Shown here: piece by piece, positions 29,201 to 36,854 of the stretch | How the letters are laid out: the number at the start of each line of letters is the position of its first letter | How positions within the stretch are numbered: position 1 is the first letter of the stretch | From: Pseudoclavibacter chungangensis | GTDB lineage: Bacteria > Actinomycetota > Actinomycetes > Actinomycetales > Microbacteriaceae | Assembly (NCBI RefSeq): GCF_013410545.1 | Contig: NZ_JACCFV010000001.1 | Location: 1,178,001-1,242,000, forward strand | Length of the DNA: 64,000 nucleotides | Direction: 5' to 3' | Position numbers and translations under genes: made by a program | The notes under the pieces: model-generated | Told to the model about the DNA's origin: nothing | The model's input: the letters and a program-made list of their open reading frames with translations, nothing else | Database searches by the model: none

Positions 29201-30208
29201 ATGACCGAGCAGCAGGATCGGCCGCCGCTGCGGCCGCGCCTCGCGAGTGCGCCCGTCGTGTTGCCGCCCGAGCGGCGGCCCGAGCCAGGTGGCATCTCGA
29301 TCATCCCGGACACCGAACGCGAGGCGTTCGCGGACGCAGTGACGGGCGCCGGGGGCGAGGTCGTCCCACTCGGCGACCGGACGCGCGGCATCGTCTGCCT
29401 CGACAACGACGACGTGGACGGCCTGCTCGCCGCGCTCAAGGCGAACCCCGCGGTGTCGTGGGTGCAGTTGCCGTTCGCCGGGATCGACACCTTCGCGGCG
29501 TCGCTCGTGCCGTTCGCGGAGCGTGGCGTCGTGTTCACGTCGGCGAAGGGCGCGTACGCGCAGCCCGTGGCGGAGCACGCGCTCGCGCTCACCCTCGCCA
29601 CGCTGCGGAGCCTGCCCGACCGGGCGCGGGCGACGAGCTGGGGGCCGAAGGCGGGCATCACGCTGTACGGCGCCGAGGTCGTCATCGTCGGCGCGGGCGG
29701 GATCGCGCTCGAGCTCATCGAGCTGCTCCGACCGTTCGGTTGCCGGACGACGATCGTGCGCCACAGCGCCGAGCCCGTCGCGTCGGCGGATCGGACGGTA
29801 CAGGACGACCGGCTCGACGAGGTGCTCGCGACGGCCGATGTGGTCGTGCTCGCGGCGGCTGCGACGGCCGAGACCCGCGGGCTCATCGGTGCGGCGCAGT
29901 TCGCTGCGATGCCCGAGACCGCGGTGCTCGTGAACATCGGGCGTGGCCCGCTCGTCGACACGGATGCGCTCGTCGCGGCACTCGACGCGGGGGCAATCTA
30001 CGGTGCCGGCATCGACGTGACGGATCCGCAGCCGCTCCCGGACGGCCACCCGCTGTACTCGCACGCGCGTTCGATCGTGACGCCGCACTCGGCCGATACG
30101 CCCGACATGGTGCGGCCGCTGCTCCGCGAACGCGTCGCGGAGAACGTCACGGCGTTCCTCGGTGGTGGCGGATTCGTGGGGCTCGCCGATCCGGCGCGCG
30201 GGTACTGA
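29201..30208 (+). CDS. D-2-hydroxyacid dehydrogenase
   Basis: 335 residues. NAD-binding motif VVIVGAGGIALELIELL; catalytic Arg region VLVNIGRGPLVDTDALVAAL; DVTDPQPLPDGHPLY with the Asp/Glu; catalytic His in VTPHSADT. The family reduces 2-ketoacids to D-hydroxyacids. Start ATG 29201 is 2 nt behind the ABC ATPase stop, so both are in one operon. Substrate unresolved. Confidence 0.9.
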   Translation: MTEQQDRPPLRPRLASAPVVLPPERRPEPGGISIIPDTEREAFADAVTGAGGEVVPLGDRTRGIVCLDNDDVDGLLAALKANPAVSWVQLPFAGIDTFAASLVPFAERGVVFTSAKGAYAQPVAEHALALTLATLRSLPDRARATSWGPKAGITLYGAEVVIVGAGGIALELIELLRPFGCRTTIVRHSAEPVASADRTVQDDRLDEVLATADVVVLAAAATAETRGLIGAAQFAAMPETAVLVNIGRGPLVDTDALVAALDAGAIYGAGIDVTDPQPLPDGHPLYSHARSIVTPHSADTPDMVRPLLRERVAENVTAFLGGGGFVGLADPARGY

Positions 30209-30284
30209 CGCGCCCGGGGGACGAAGATTTCGCGGACCCCGCCCGGTGCTGCTAGCATCGTCGAGTTGCCAGCGCGCAGCACGA

Positions 30285-30357
30285 TCCCCGATAGCTCAAT
30301 TGGCAGAGCAGCCGGCTGTTAACCGGCAGGTTGTTGGTTCGAGTCCAACTCGGGGAG
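30285..30357 (+). tRNA. tRNA-Asn (anticodon GTT)
   Basis: 73-nt cloverleaf. The acceptor arms TCCCCGA (30285-30291) and TCGGGGA (30350-30356) pair perfectly, with discriminator G. The anticodon stem GCCGG/CCGGC carries loop CTGTTAA, giving GTT. The T arm has the standard GGTTCGAGTCC. CCA is not encoded. A short terminator follows. Confidence 0.97.
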
Positions 30358-30364
30358 CGAATCA

Positions 30365-30392
30365 CCCCCGGTCGTATCGCGGCCGGGGGTTT
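30365..30392 (+). terminator. Terminator after tRNA-Asn
   Basis: Stem CCCCCGG (30365-30371) with CCGGGGG (30383-30389), followed by TTT. It lies 8 nt after the tRNA. Confidence 0.7.
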
Positions 30393-30468
30393 GTCGTGCC
30401 CGCCCGAGTCGGTTCCGATCGCGACGGCGGCGATCACACCAACGCGGCACCCCTCCGGCCGAGCGGGA

Positions 30469-31093
30469 TCAGCGCCGGACGAGCGCGTAGGCCGTGCCGC
30501 ACACGACCGCGGCGCCGAGGAGCGCCGCGATGGCGACGAGGAGTGCCCGCTCGCCGAACGCGCGCGTCGGATCGAGGTCGGGGACATCCGACACCGGGAC
30601 CGCAGCGGGTGACGTCGACGCGGTGGGGCCGGCCGTTGCGGGTGGCGTCGCCGTCGCCGTCGAACTCGACGTCTCCGGCGGGATCGCCGTCGTCGGGAGG
30701 ACGCACGAATCTGCCCGATCGGTGATCGCGTCGCGGTCGAACGCGGTGAGCTCGAGTTCGTACGTGACGAGCACGCTCGTGACCTGCGCGAGCTAGGTGC
30801 ACGCGAACGCGGCGTTCGGCGGCATCCACTCGCCCGGGAGCATCTGCCCCTTCGCACCGTTGGATGCGCCGTCGACGGCCTGCAGATTCGCGGGATCGTT
30901 GGCGAACGCCTCCCGCGCCGCGTCGTCCCACGTGTTCGCGCCACCGGTCCATGCCGCGGCGAGGGGCACGATGTGATCGATCTGCACGGCACTGCTCGTT
31001 GCCTGGCCCCGCTGGAACGCTATGGTCGAGCCCGTGTACGGGTCGAGCAGCGTGCCGCGCTCGACGACGCAATCGCTCCCGTCGCGGAAGACG
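30469..31093 (-). pseudogene. 3' part of a transposon-split HNH (DUF1524/GmrSD-C-like) gene, with internal amber codon
   Basis: The frame continues the 5' part found at 38298-38748. It has CVVERGTLLDPYTGSTI, the core VQIDHIVPLAAAW and ANDPANLQAVDG, then PPNAAFACT. A TAG stop (30793-30795) interrupts it. The same frame continues in family style (YELELTAFDRDAITDRADSC), then a Thr/Pro/Ala-rich linker and a C-terminal membrane helix (ALLVAIAALLGAAVVCG). Its gene is thus broken twice: by the transposon and by an in-frame stop that falls where relatives often have a Tyr codon. Confidence 0.85.
31086..31093. repeat. Target-site duplication, left copy
   Basis: GGAAGACG directly before the left inverted repeat of the transposon; an identical copy is at 38298-38305. 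Eight bases is the standard duplication for ISL3-family elements. Confidence 0.93.
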
Positions 31094-31383
31094 GGCCCTT
31101 CACAGATGAGCATGGGTAGGGGTCTTGCGCCACGGCCGGTGTCCGCCGGCGGCGAGCAGGGCGCGTAGGCGGTAGTTGCCGAAGTTCCGGAAGCCGCGGG
31201 CGACCCGGCGCATCGTCTCGATCACCCCGTTCACGGCCTCGGTGGGCCCGTTGGAGGCCCCGGCGGTGTCGAAGTAGGCCAGGATCGCGGCCTTCCACCG
31301 GCGCAGGGTCCGCCCGAGCCGGGCGATCTCCGGGATCGGGCAGGACGGGAAGGCGGCAAGGATCTCGGCGACCAGCCGGCGGC
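31094..31383 (-). mobile_element. Truncated ISL3 copy (290-bp left end with transposase 3' remnant)
   Basis: Identical as read here to 36855-37144 of the complete copy, including the 26-bp terminal repeat and the codons for the last ~95 transposase residues (RLVAEILAAFPSCPIPEIA to WRKTPTHAHL). It has no start, no D-D residues and no right end. Identity stops at 31383, where a hairpin begins. It provides the left transposition end of the composite unit. Confidence 0.92.
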
Positions 31384-31634
31384 TGTCCCCATCCACGCTC
31401 CTAAAGAGCGTCGGCAGGGGTGGACAGCCCAGATTCCGCTAGAGGTAAGGCACCCAGCGCCAGAAATTTCTGGTGGACGGGGAACGCCTCGATGTCGACA
31501 CCCACGGCCGGTTGAAAACCGATCCATACCCTGCCTTTGCGCGCTTCCCACGACCCTTATTGAACGGTGACGGGAATCACCAGGCCGGTCGGCTCCACAT
31601 GACCAGGGAACCGTATTTCCGCTGGCCACGGGTC
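31384..31634. other. Non-coding junction inside the transposon with imperfect hairpin
   Basis: No gene. At the break of the IS stub, 31381-31429 forms a hairpin: outer arms GGCTGTCC/GGACAGCC and inner arms ACGCTC/GAGCGT around CTAAA. It could be the end of another lost element or a terminator. The rest is AT-richer than the flanks and leads into the transporter promoter. Confidence 0.5.
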
Positions 31635-31640
31635 TATAAT
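31635..31640 (+). promoter_or_regulatory. Promoter -10 of the DASS transporter
   Basis: A perfect TATAAT at 31635-31640, rare in this GC context, lies 46 nt before the ATG. No good -35 at 16-18 nt upstream was seen. Confidence 0.5.
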
Positions 31641-31685
31641 TGTGGGGAGAAGGGTCTCACACCGGAGCGACACTCGGAGGCAGAA

Positions 31686-33158
31686 ATGTCCGGCCATCAG
31701 GTTGATTCCACCCACGAATCCAGAGCCATGAGTCGGGACACCGTCTCCATGCTCTGGAAGTTCGGACTGATGGTGCTGGTGGGAGCGGTGATCTTCTTCA
31801 TCCCCGCGCCGGAGGGCGTGGACCCCCGCGGCATGCACATGCTCGGGATCTTCGTCGCGACCATCCTGGGGCTCATCCTGCAGCCCCTGCCCACCCCCTC
31901 GGTGGCGCTGATCGGTCTGGCCACCGCCATGATCACCGGCGCCATGGACGTCAAGAGCGGGGAGGCCCTGAGCGGGTTCTCCAATTCCGCGGTGCTGCTG
32001 ATCGTCGCGGCATTCTTCATCGCGGACGGCTTTCTGCTCACCGGGCTGGGGCGCCGCGTGGCCCTGATGTTCCTCACGATCCTGGGCAAATCACCCCTGG
32101 GCATCGCCTACGGCATGGCCGTCACGGACCTCCTGCTCGCCCCGGCCACCCCGTCCAACACGGCCCGCGCGGGTGGTGTGATCTACCCGATCGTCCGCTC
32201 CGTCGCGGAGGTGCAGGGCTCCACCCCGGACACCGACGAGTCCCGCAGGAAGCTCGGCTCCTACCTCACGTTCACCGCCGCCCACGTCAACGTGATCACC
32301 AGCGCCATGTTCATCACCGCGATGGCCGGCAACCCGCTGGCCGTGGCCTCCGCCGAGAAGCTCGGCGTGCACATCTCCTGGGGCCAGTGGGCCCTGGCCG
32401 CGCTGATCCCCGGCCTCGTGAGCCTGGCGGTGGTCCCGTGGCTGCTCATGAAGGTCTACCCGCCCACGCTGAAGAGCACTCCGGAAGCACCCACCATGGC
32501 CCGCAGCGAGCTGCAGAAGATGGGGTCCATGACTCGCGGTGAGATCATCATGGCGGCCACGTTCGTGCTGCTCCTGCTGCTGTGGGTCTTCGGCACGGCC
32601 ATCGGTGTCAACGCCACCACGGCGGCCTTCGTCGGCATCGCGGTGCTGCTGGTGACCAAGGTGCTCACCTGGAACGACATGGCCAAGAACGGCTCCGCCT
32701 GGAACACCCTGATCTTCTTCGCGGTCCTGGTGGGCATGGCGGAGAACCTGAACAACCTGGGCGTCATCACCTGGATCGGCTCGGTGGTTTCCGGCGCCGT
32801 CGGCGGCATGCCCTGGGCTGTTGCCTTTGCCATCCTGGCGCTCGTCTACTTCTACGCGCACTACTTGTTCGCCTCGAACACCGCGCAGATCGTCGCGATG
32901 TACGGCGTCTTCCTGGGTGCGGCCATCACCGCGGGTGCCCCGCCGATGTTCGCGGCCCTCGCCCTCGGCTACATCGGCAACCTGTTCGGCGCCATCAGCC
33001 ACTACGCCTCGGGCCCGTCCGGGGTGGTCTACGGTTCCGGGTACGTCAAGGTCTCCGAGTGGTTCAAGGTCGCCTTCATCATGTCCGTGGCCATCATCAT
33101 CATCTGGACCGTGGTGGGCAGCGGCTGGATGTGGATCCTCGGCGACCTCGCCATGTAG
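31686..33158 (+). CDS. DASS-family (SLC13/CitT-like) dicarboxylate/tricarboxylate transporter
   Basis: 490 residues from ATG 31686, preceded by GGAGG at 5 nt. About 11-12 membrane segments. The two repeat halves carry the family's substrate/Na+ motifs near TPSNTARAGGVIYP with AAHVNVITSAMF, and near FASNTAQIVAMYG with SHYASGPSGVVYGSG. Relatives move succinate, fumarate, malate, citrate or 2-oxoglutarate, either with Na+ or by exchange. It is convergent with sdhCAB inside the same transposon, so import or exchange of C4-dicarboxylates for the dehydrogenase is a natural reading. Exact substrate not determinable. Confidence 0.9.
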   Translation: MSGHQVDSTHESRAMSRDTVSMLWKFGLMVLVGAVIFFIPAPEGVDPRGMHMLGIFVATILGLILQPLPTPSVALIGLATAMITGAMDVKSGEALSGFSNSAVLLIVAAFFIADGFLLTGLGRRVALMFLTILGKSPLGIAYGMAVTDLLLAPATPSNTARAGGVIYPIVRSVAEVQGSTPDTDESRRKLGSYLTFTAAHVNVITSAMFITAMAGNPLAVASAEKLGVHISWGQWALAALIPGLVSLAVVPWLLMKVYPPTLKSTPEAPTMARSELQKMGSMTRGEIIMAATFVLLLLLWVFGTAIGVNATTAAFVGIAVLLVTKVLTWNDMAKNGSAWNTLIFFAVLVGMAENLNNLGVITWIGSVVSGAVGGMPWAVAFAILALVYFYAHYLFASNTAQIVAMYGVFLGAAITAGAPPMFAALALGYIGNLFGAISHYASGPSGVVYGSGYVKVSEWFKVAFIMSVAIIIIWTVVGSGWMWILGDLAM

Positions 33159-33181
33159 TCCGCCCGGCAAACCCTCCCCGC

Positions 33182-33225
33182 ACGACGACGCTCGGTGCCC
33201 TCCCAGGGGCACCGAGCGTCGTCGT
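33182..33225. terminator. Bidirectional terminator between the transporter and sdhB
   Basis: Perfect 19-bp stem (33182-33200 with 33207-33225; left arm starts ACGACGACGCTC) and 6-nt loop, midway between two convergent stop codons. Confidence 0.8.
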
Positions 33226-33244
33226 CTGTCGACGGGGGAGCGGG

Positions 33245-33994
33245 TCAGTCGTCCTTGTTGCGCAGCACCTGCCGCAGCTTCTCCTTGTTGAGACCGGCAA
33301 TCGCGGTCAACGGGATCCCAGCGGGGCACACCTCCGCGCACTCGCCGTAGACCGAGCACGGACCGAACTCCTCCTCGGCCGCGCGCGTGATGCCTTTGGC
33401 CCGGCGGCCACGCTCCTTCTGGCTGGAGGGCAGCGTGGCCAGGTGCATCGTCTTGGACCCGGCGAACAGCTGCGCGGAACCGTTGGGGCACGCGGCAACG
33501 CACGCACCGCAGCCGATGCACGCTGCCAGGTCCAGCGCCCACTCCGCGGCCTCGTGCGAGACCGGGATGGCGTCCGCGTCCGGCGCCGTGCCCACGGAGG
33601 TGGAGACGAACCCACCGGCCTCGATCACCCGGTCCAGCGCGCTGCGGTTCACCGCGAGGTCCTTGACCACGGGGAACGCTCCGCTGCGGAACGGTTCGAG
33701 CTGCACGGTCGCGCCGTCCTCGAAGGACCGCAGGTGCTGCCGGCACGACGGCGTGTTCTTCTGGGGGCCGTGCGGAGTGCCGTCCACGGTCACGCCGCAC
33801 GCCCCGCAGATGCCTTCGCGGCAGTCCGAGTCGAACGCGATCGGCTCCTCACCACGGGCAACGAGGTCGTCGTTGAGCTTGTCGAGCGCCTCCAGGAGGG
33901 AGAACTCGGGTCCGACCTCCTCCAGCAGGTACTCCTCGAAGTGCCCTTCCTCGGCGCCGGACTCCTGACGCCAGACTTTCAACGTGAGTTTCAT
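33245..33994 (-). CDS. sdhB: Succinate dehydrogenase/fumarate reductase iron-sulfur subunit
   Basis: 249 residues from ATG 33994 (MKLTLKVWRQ). The [2Fe-2S] ligands appear in DCREGICGACG and the Cys of PSCRQH. The C-terminal ferredoxin-like domain has CIGCGACVAACPNGS and CSVYGECAEVCPAGIP for the [4Fe-4S] and [3Fe-4S] clusters. It carries electrons from FAD to the quinone site. It starts 13 nt after the end of sdhA. CTG/GTG-rich codons match the rest of the cargo. Confidence 0.95.
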   Translation of the reverse strand: MKLTLKVWRQESGAEEGHFEEYLLEEVGPEFSLLEALDKLNDDLVARGEEPIAFDSDCREGICGACGVTVDGTPHGPQKNTPSCRQHLRSFEDGATVQLEPFRSGAFPVVKDLAVNRSALDRVIEAGGFVSTSVGTAPDADAIPVSHEAAEWALDLAACIGCGACVAACPNGSAQLFAGSKTMHLATLPSSQKERGRRAKGITRAAEEEFGPCSVYGECAEVCPAGIPLTAIAGLNKEKLRQVLRNKDD

Positions 33995-34007
33995 GAGGAT
34001 GGTCCTC

Positions 34008-36002
34008 TCATCGGTAGTCGCGGGTCTCGGGCGGGACGCTGGGGAACTCCAGGGGCTCCTGGTGCCTGATGTAGCGCGGCCCCGTTTCGCCGGTCTCGCC
34101 GGAATCAGCACGCTCCCACGCGGACGCGAACAGCCAGTGCTCGTCGTCGCGCTGGGCCTCGCCGCCCTCGGTCTGGTGCTCCTCGCGGAAGTGCGCGCCG
34201 GCGGACTCGTCCCGGTCCAGCGCGTCCAGGCACATGAGCTCGGCCATGTCCAGGTAGTCGGCCACGCGGCCGGCGCGCTCGAGCTCCTGGTTGAAGCCGT
34301 CCGGGCGCCCCTGCACCCGCAGGTCGCTCCAGAACTCCCTGCGCAGCTTCCGGATGCCTCGCAGACCCTCGGCCAGCCCCTCGGCGGTGCGCGTCACCCC
34401 GCACTTCTCGTACAGCAGGTCGCCCAGCCGGCGGTGGAAGCGCTCCGGGCCCTGCGTGCCGCCGATGTCGACCAGCGCCTGCACGCCCGCCTCGGCCTCG
34501 GCAACCGCGGCCCGCACGACGCCGTCGTCCGGTGAGAGCTTCGACCTGCCCAGCAGCGGCGCCAGGTAGTTGGGCACCGAGTAGGGGAGCGTGAACCACC
34601 CGTCCACGCACGCGGAGAGCAGCGAGTTGGCGCCCAGGCGGTTGGCGCCGTGGTAGCCCCAGCCGGCCTCGCCGCCCACGAACAGCCCGGGGATCGACGT
34701 CATCATGTCGTAGTCGCTCCACAGCCCGCCCATGGCGAAGTGCGCGCCGGGTGCAATGCGCATGGGCTCCTCGTACGGGTCCTCGCCGGTGGCGTCCGAG
34801 TACATCTCGAAAAGGTTGCCGTAACGCTCCGCGATCACCTTGCGGCCCAGACGCTCGATGGCGTCCCGGAAGTCGAGGTAGACGGAGTTCTTCAGCGGCC
34901 CGACGCCGCGCCCCGCGTCGATCTCGGTGCGCGCGGCCCGGCTGGCGACGTCGCGCGGTGTGAGGTTGCCGAAGGCCGGGTACCGGCGTTCGAGGTAGTA
35001 GTCGCGCTCGTCCTCGGGAATCTCGTTCGGGGGCCGGTGGTCCCCGGCCTTCACGGGAACCCAGATTCGGCCGTCGTTGCGCAGGGACTCGCTCATGAGA
35101 GTGGTCTTCGACTGCCACTCGCTGGAGACCGGCAGGGCCGTGGGGTGGAACTGGATGAAGCACGGGTTGGCGAACAGCGCGCCGCGCCGGTGGGCCCGGA
35201 ATGCGGCGGTGACGTTCGAGTTCTTGGCCAGCGTGGAGCGGTAGTAGACGTTGCCGTAGCCGCCGGTGGCGAGCACCACGGCGTCCCCGGTGACCGCCGA
35301 GATCTTCCCGGTCACGAGGTCGCGCACCACGATGCCCTGGGCGCGGCCCTCCACGACGATGAGGTCCAGCATCTCGGTGCGAGTGTGCAGGTTCACCTGT
35401 CCCGTGGAGACCTGCCGCAGCAGCGCCTGGGCGGCGGCAACCTGCAGCTGCTGACCGGTCTGCCCGCGCGTGTAGTAGGTCCGGGAGACCTGCACGCCGC
35501 CGAACGAGCGGGTGGCCAGCCCGCCCCCGTACTCGCGGGCGAAGGGCGCGCCGATCGCGTTCATGTGGTCGATGACCCGGATGCTCTCCTCGGCCAGCCG
35601 CCAGGCATCGGCCTCGCGGCCGCGGAAGTCGCCGCCCTTGACGGTGTCCTTCACGAACCGGGCGATCGAGTCGTTGTCCACCGTGCGGGCGCGTGCGGCG
35701 TTGATGCCGCCCTGGGCGGCCACCGAGTGGGCGCGGCGCGGGGCGTCGTGGAAGGTGAACGACTCCACGTTGTAGCCGAGTTCGCCCAGGGCCGCCGCCG
35801 CACCTGCACCGGCGAGTCCGGTGCCCACGACGACCACGGTGAACTTCCGACGGTTGAGCGGGCCCACCATGCGGTAGTGCAGCCGCCGGTCCGCCCACGT
35901 CTGGGACGGGGGCACGTCCGAGCCCAGACCAGGGAGGTCCGAGCCCACGGTGCGCAGCTCGTCCAGCAGGGCGTGCGGCTGGGTGGTCGAGGATGCCGTC
36001 AT
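34008..36002 (-). CDS. sdhA: Succinate dehydrogenase/fumarate reductase flavoprotein subunit
   Basis: 664 residues. FAD Rossmann motif FTVVVVGTGLAGAGAA; covalent-FAD His region RRAHSVAAQGGINAA; dicarboxylate-site segments FIQFHPTAL and GANRLGANSLLSACVDG; C-terminal substrate-domain helices. It oxidises succinate or reduces fumarate. The ATG overlaps the stop of the cytochrome b gene by 3-4 nt, so the order C-A-B is one operon. The arrangement with one cytochrome b subunit is the type-B (Bacillus/Wolinella-like) complex working with menaquinone. Confidence 0.95.
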   Translation of the reverse strand: MTASSTTQPHALLDELRTVGSDLPGLGSDVPPSQTWADRRLHYRMVGPLNRRKFTVVVVGTGLAGAGAAAALGELGYNVESFTFHDAPRRAHSVAAQGGINAARARTVDNDSIARFVKDTVKGGDFRGREADAWRLAEESIRVIDHMNAIGAPFAREYGGGLATRSFGGVQVSRTYYTRGQTGQQLQVAAAQALLRQVSTGQVNLHTRTEMLDLIVVEGRAQGIVVRDLVTGKISAVTGDAVVLATGGYGNVYYRSTLAKNSNVTAAFRAHRRGALFANPCFIQFHPTALPVSSEWQSKTTLMSESLRNDGRIWVPVKAGDHRPPNEIPEDERDYYLERRYPAFGNLTPRDVASRAARTEIDAGRGVGPLKNSVYLDFRDAIERLGRKVIAERYGNLFEMYSDATGEDPYEEPMRIAPGAHFAMGGLWSDYDMMTSIPGLFVGGEAGWGYHGANRLGANSLLSACVDGWFTLPYSVPNYLAPLLGRSKLSPDDGVVRAAVAEAEAGVQALVDIGGTQGPERFHRRLGDLLYEKCGVTRTAEGLAEGLRGIRKLRREFWSDLRVQGRPDGFNQELERAGRVADYLDMAELMCLDALDRDESAGAHFREEHQTEGGEAQRDDEHWLFASAWERADSGETGETGPRYIRHQEPLEFPSVPPETRDYR

Positions 36003-36724
36003 CACTGAATCACTCCCAGGAGAACCAAGACGGGGATCGAGATGTTGCCCAGGCAGATGGCCATGGCGACCAGTCCCGCCACCCACGCGGCGAGCTGCCG
36101 CAGCCGCCTGCCGGTGGCGCCGAGGTCGTTGGCGGCGGTCCACGTCCCGTGGGCCACGTGCACGGTGAGCACCAGCATGGTGAGCATGTAGAAGAGTGCC
36201 ACGACGGGCCGCTGGAAACTGGCGACCAGATTGGCGTACGCCGATCCGCTCTCGAACGCCCCGGATGCGGCCGGCTGGACACCCAGCGTGAGGTCCAGGA
36301 TGTGGAAGATCACGAACAGCAGGATCACCAGGCCGGTCCCGAGCATCGAGCGCGCCATCAGGGCGTCGCCGCGGCGCAGCCCGGTGCGTTTGAACGGCCC
36401 GCGGGCTCGACGGGCGCGCGTCCACAGCAGGAGCCCGCAGCCCACGTGCAGCACCAGGCTGATCAGCAGCACGACGCGCAGCACCCACAGGACACCCGCG
36501 TAGGGCATGAGCGGCATCAGGATCTCGCGCAGCCAGTGTGCGTAGTGGTCGAACTCCTCCTGGCCGCGGAAGATGTGCAGATTGCCGTACATGTGCACGA
36601 ACACAAATCCGACGAAAATGAGACCGGTGACGGCCATGGTGGTTTTCGCGGCGAAGTTCGACACCGGCAGCCGTGTGCGCGGCGGGGCTGACGTGCGTTG
36701 TTTTCGCTGAATGGTTGCCGTCAT
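36002..36724 (-). CDS. sdhC: Succinate dehydrogenase/fumarate reductase cytochrome b subunit
   Basis: 240 residues with five membrane helices (TTMAVTGLIFVGFVFVHMYG; VLWVLRVVLLISLVLHVGCG; LGTGLVILLFVIFHILDL; VALFYMLTMLVLTVHVAHG; LAAWVAGLVAMAICLGNISI). His residues in FVHMY, VLHVG, IFHIL and VHVAH fit the four ligands of two b hemes. It anchors the complex and binds quinone. First gene of the operon; a TAGAAT -10-like box on this strand at 36788-36783 may start transcription. Confidence 0.92.
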   Translation of the reverse strand: MTATIQRKQRTSAPPRTRLPVSNFAAKTTMAVTGLIFVGFVFVHMYGNLHIFRGQEEFDHYAHWLREILMPLMPYAGVLWVLRVVLLISLVLHVGCGLLLWTRARRARGPFKRTGLRRGDALMARSMLGTGLVILLFVIFHILDLTLGVQPAASGAFESGSAYANLVASFQRPVVALFYMLTMLVLTVHVAHGTWTAANDLGATGRRLRQLAAWVAGLVAMAICLGNISIPVLVLLGVIQ

Positions 36725-36854
36725 CGTTGCCCCTCGTCAGTGGGTGAACCGAGTGCTGAACTCCGGGAGTTCATCATCCTCAATTCTACGCCGGGAGGGG
36801 CATTGCAAGACGCGTTCCGGGGCGTTTCCGGTACTGCCGCCAGAAAGGGTTGCG

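Noticed and set aside
30285..30357. tRNA-Asn as the attachment site of an integrated island
   Set aside because: No integrase gene is in the window and I saw no second copy of the tRNA 3' end; the adjacent mobile unit is a DDE transposon that does not use tRNA sites.
31094..31383. Left IS stub as a separate insertion
   Set aside because: It lacks its right end and its own duplication; the only duplication flanks the whole 7.2-kb unit.
31473..31685. Upstream extension of the transporter frame to 31473
   Set aside because: The stretch encodes no membrane or family residues, contains the TATAAT box, and GGAGG sits directly before ATG 31686.
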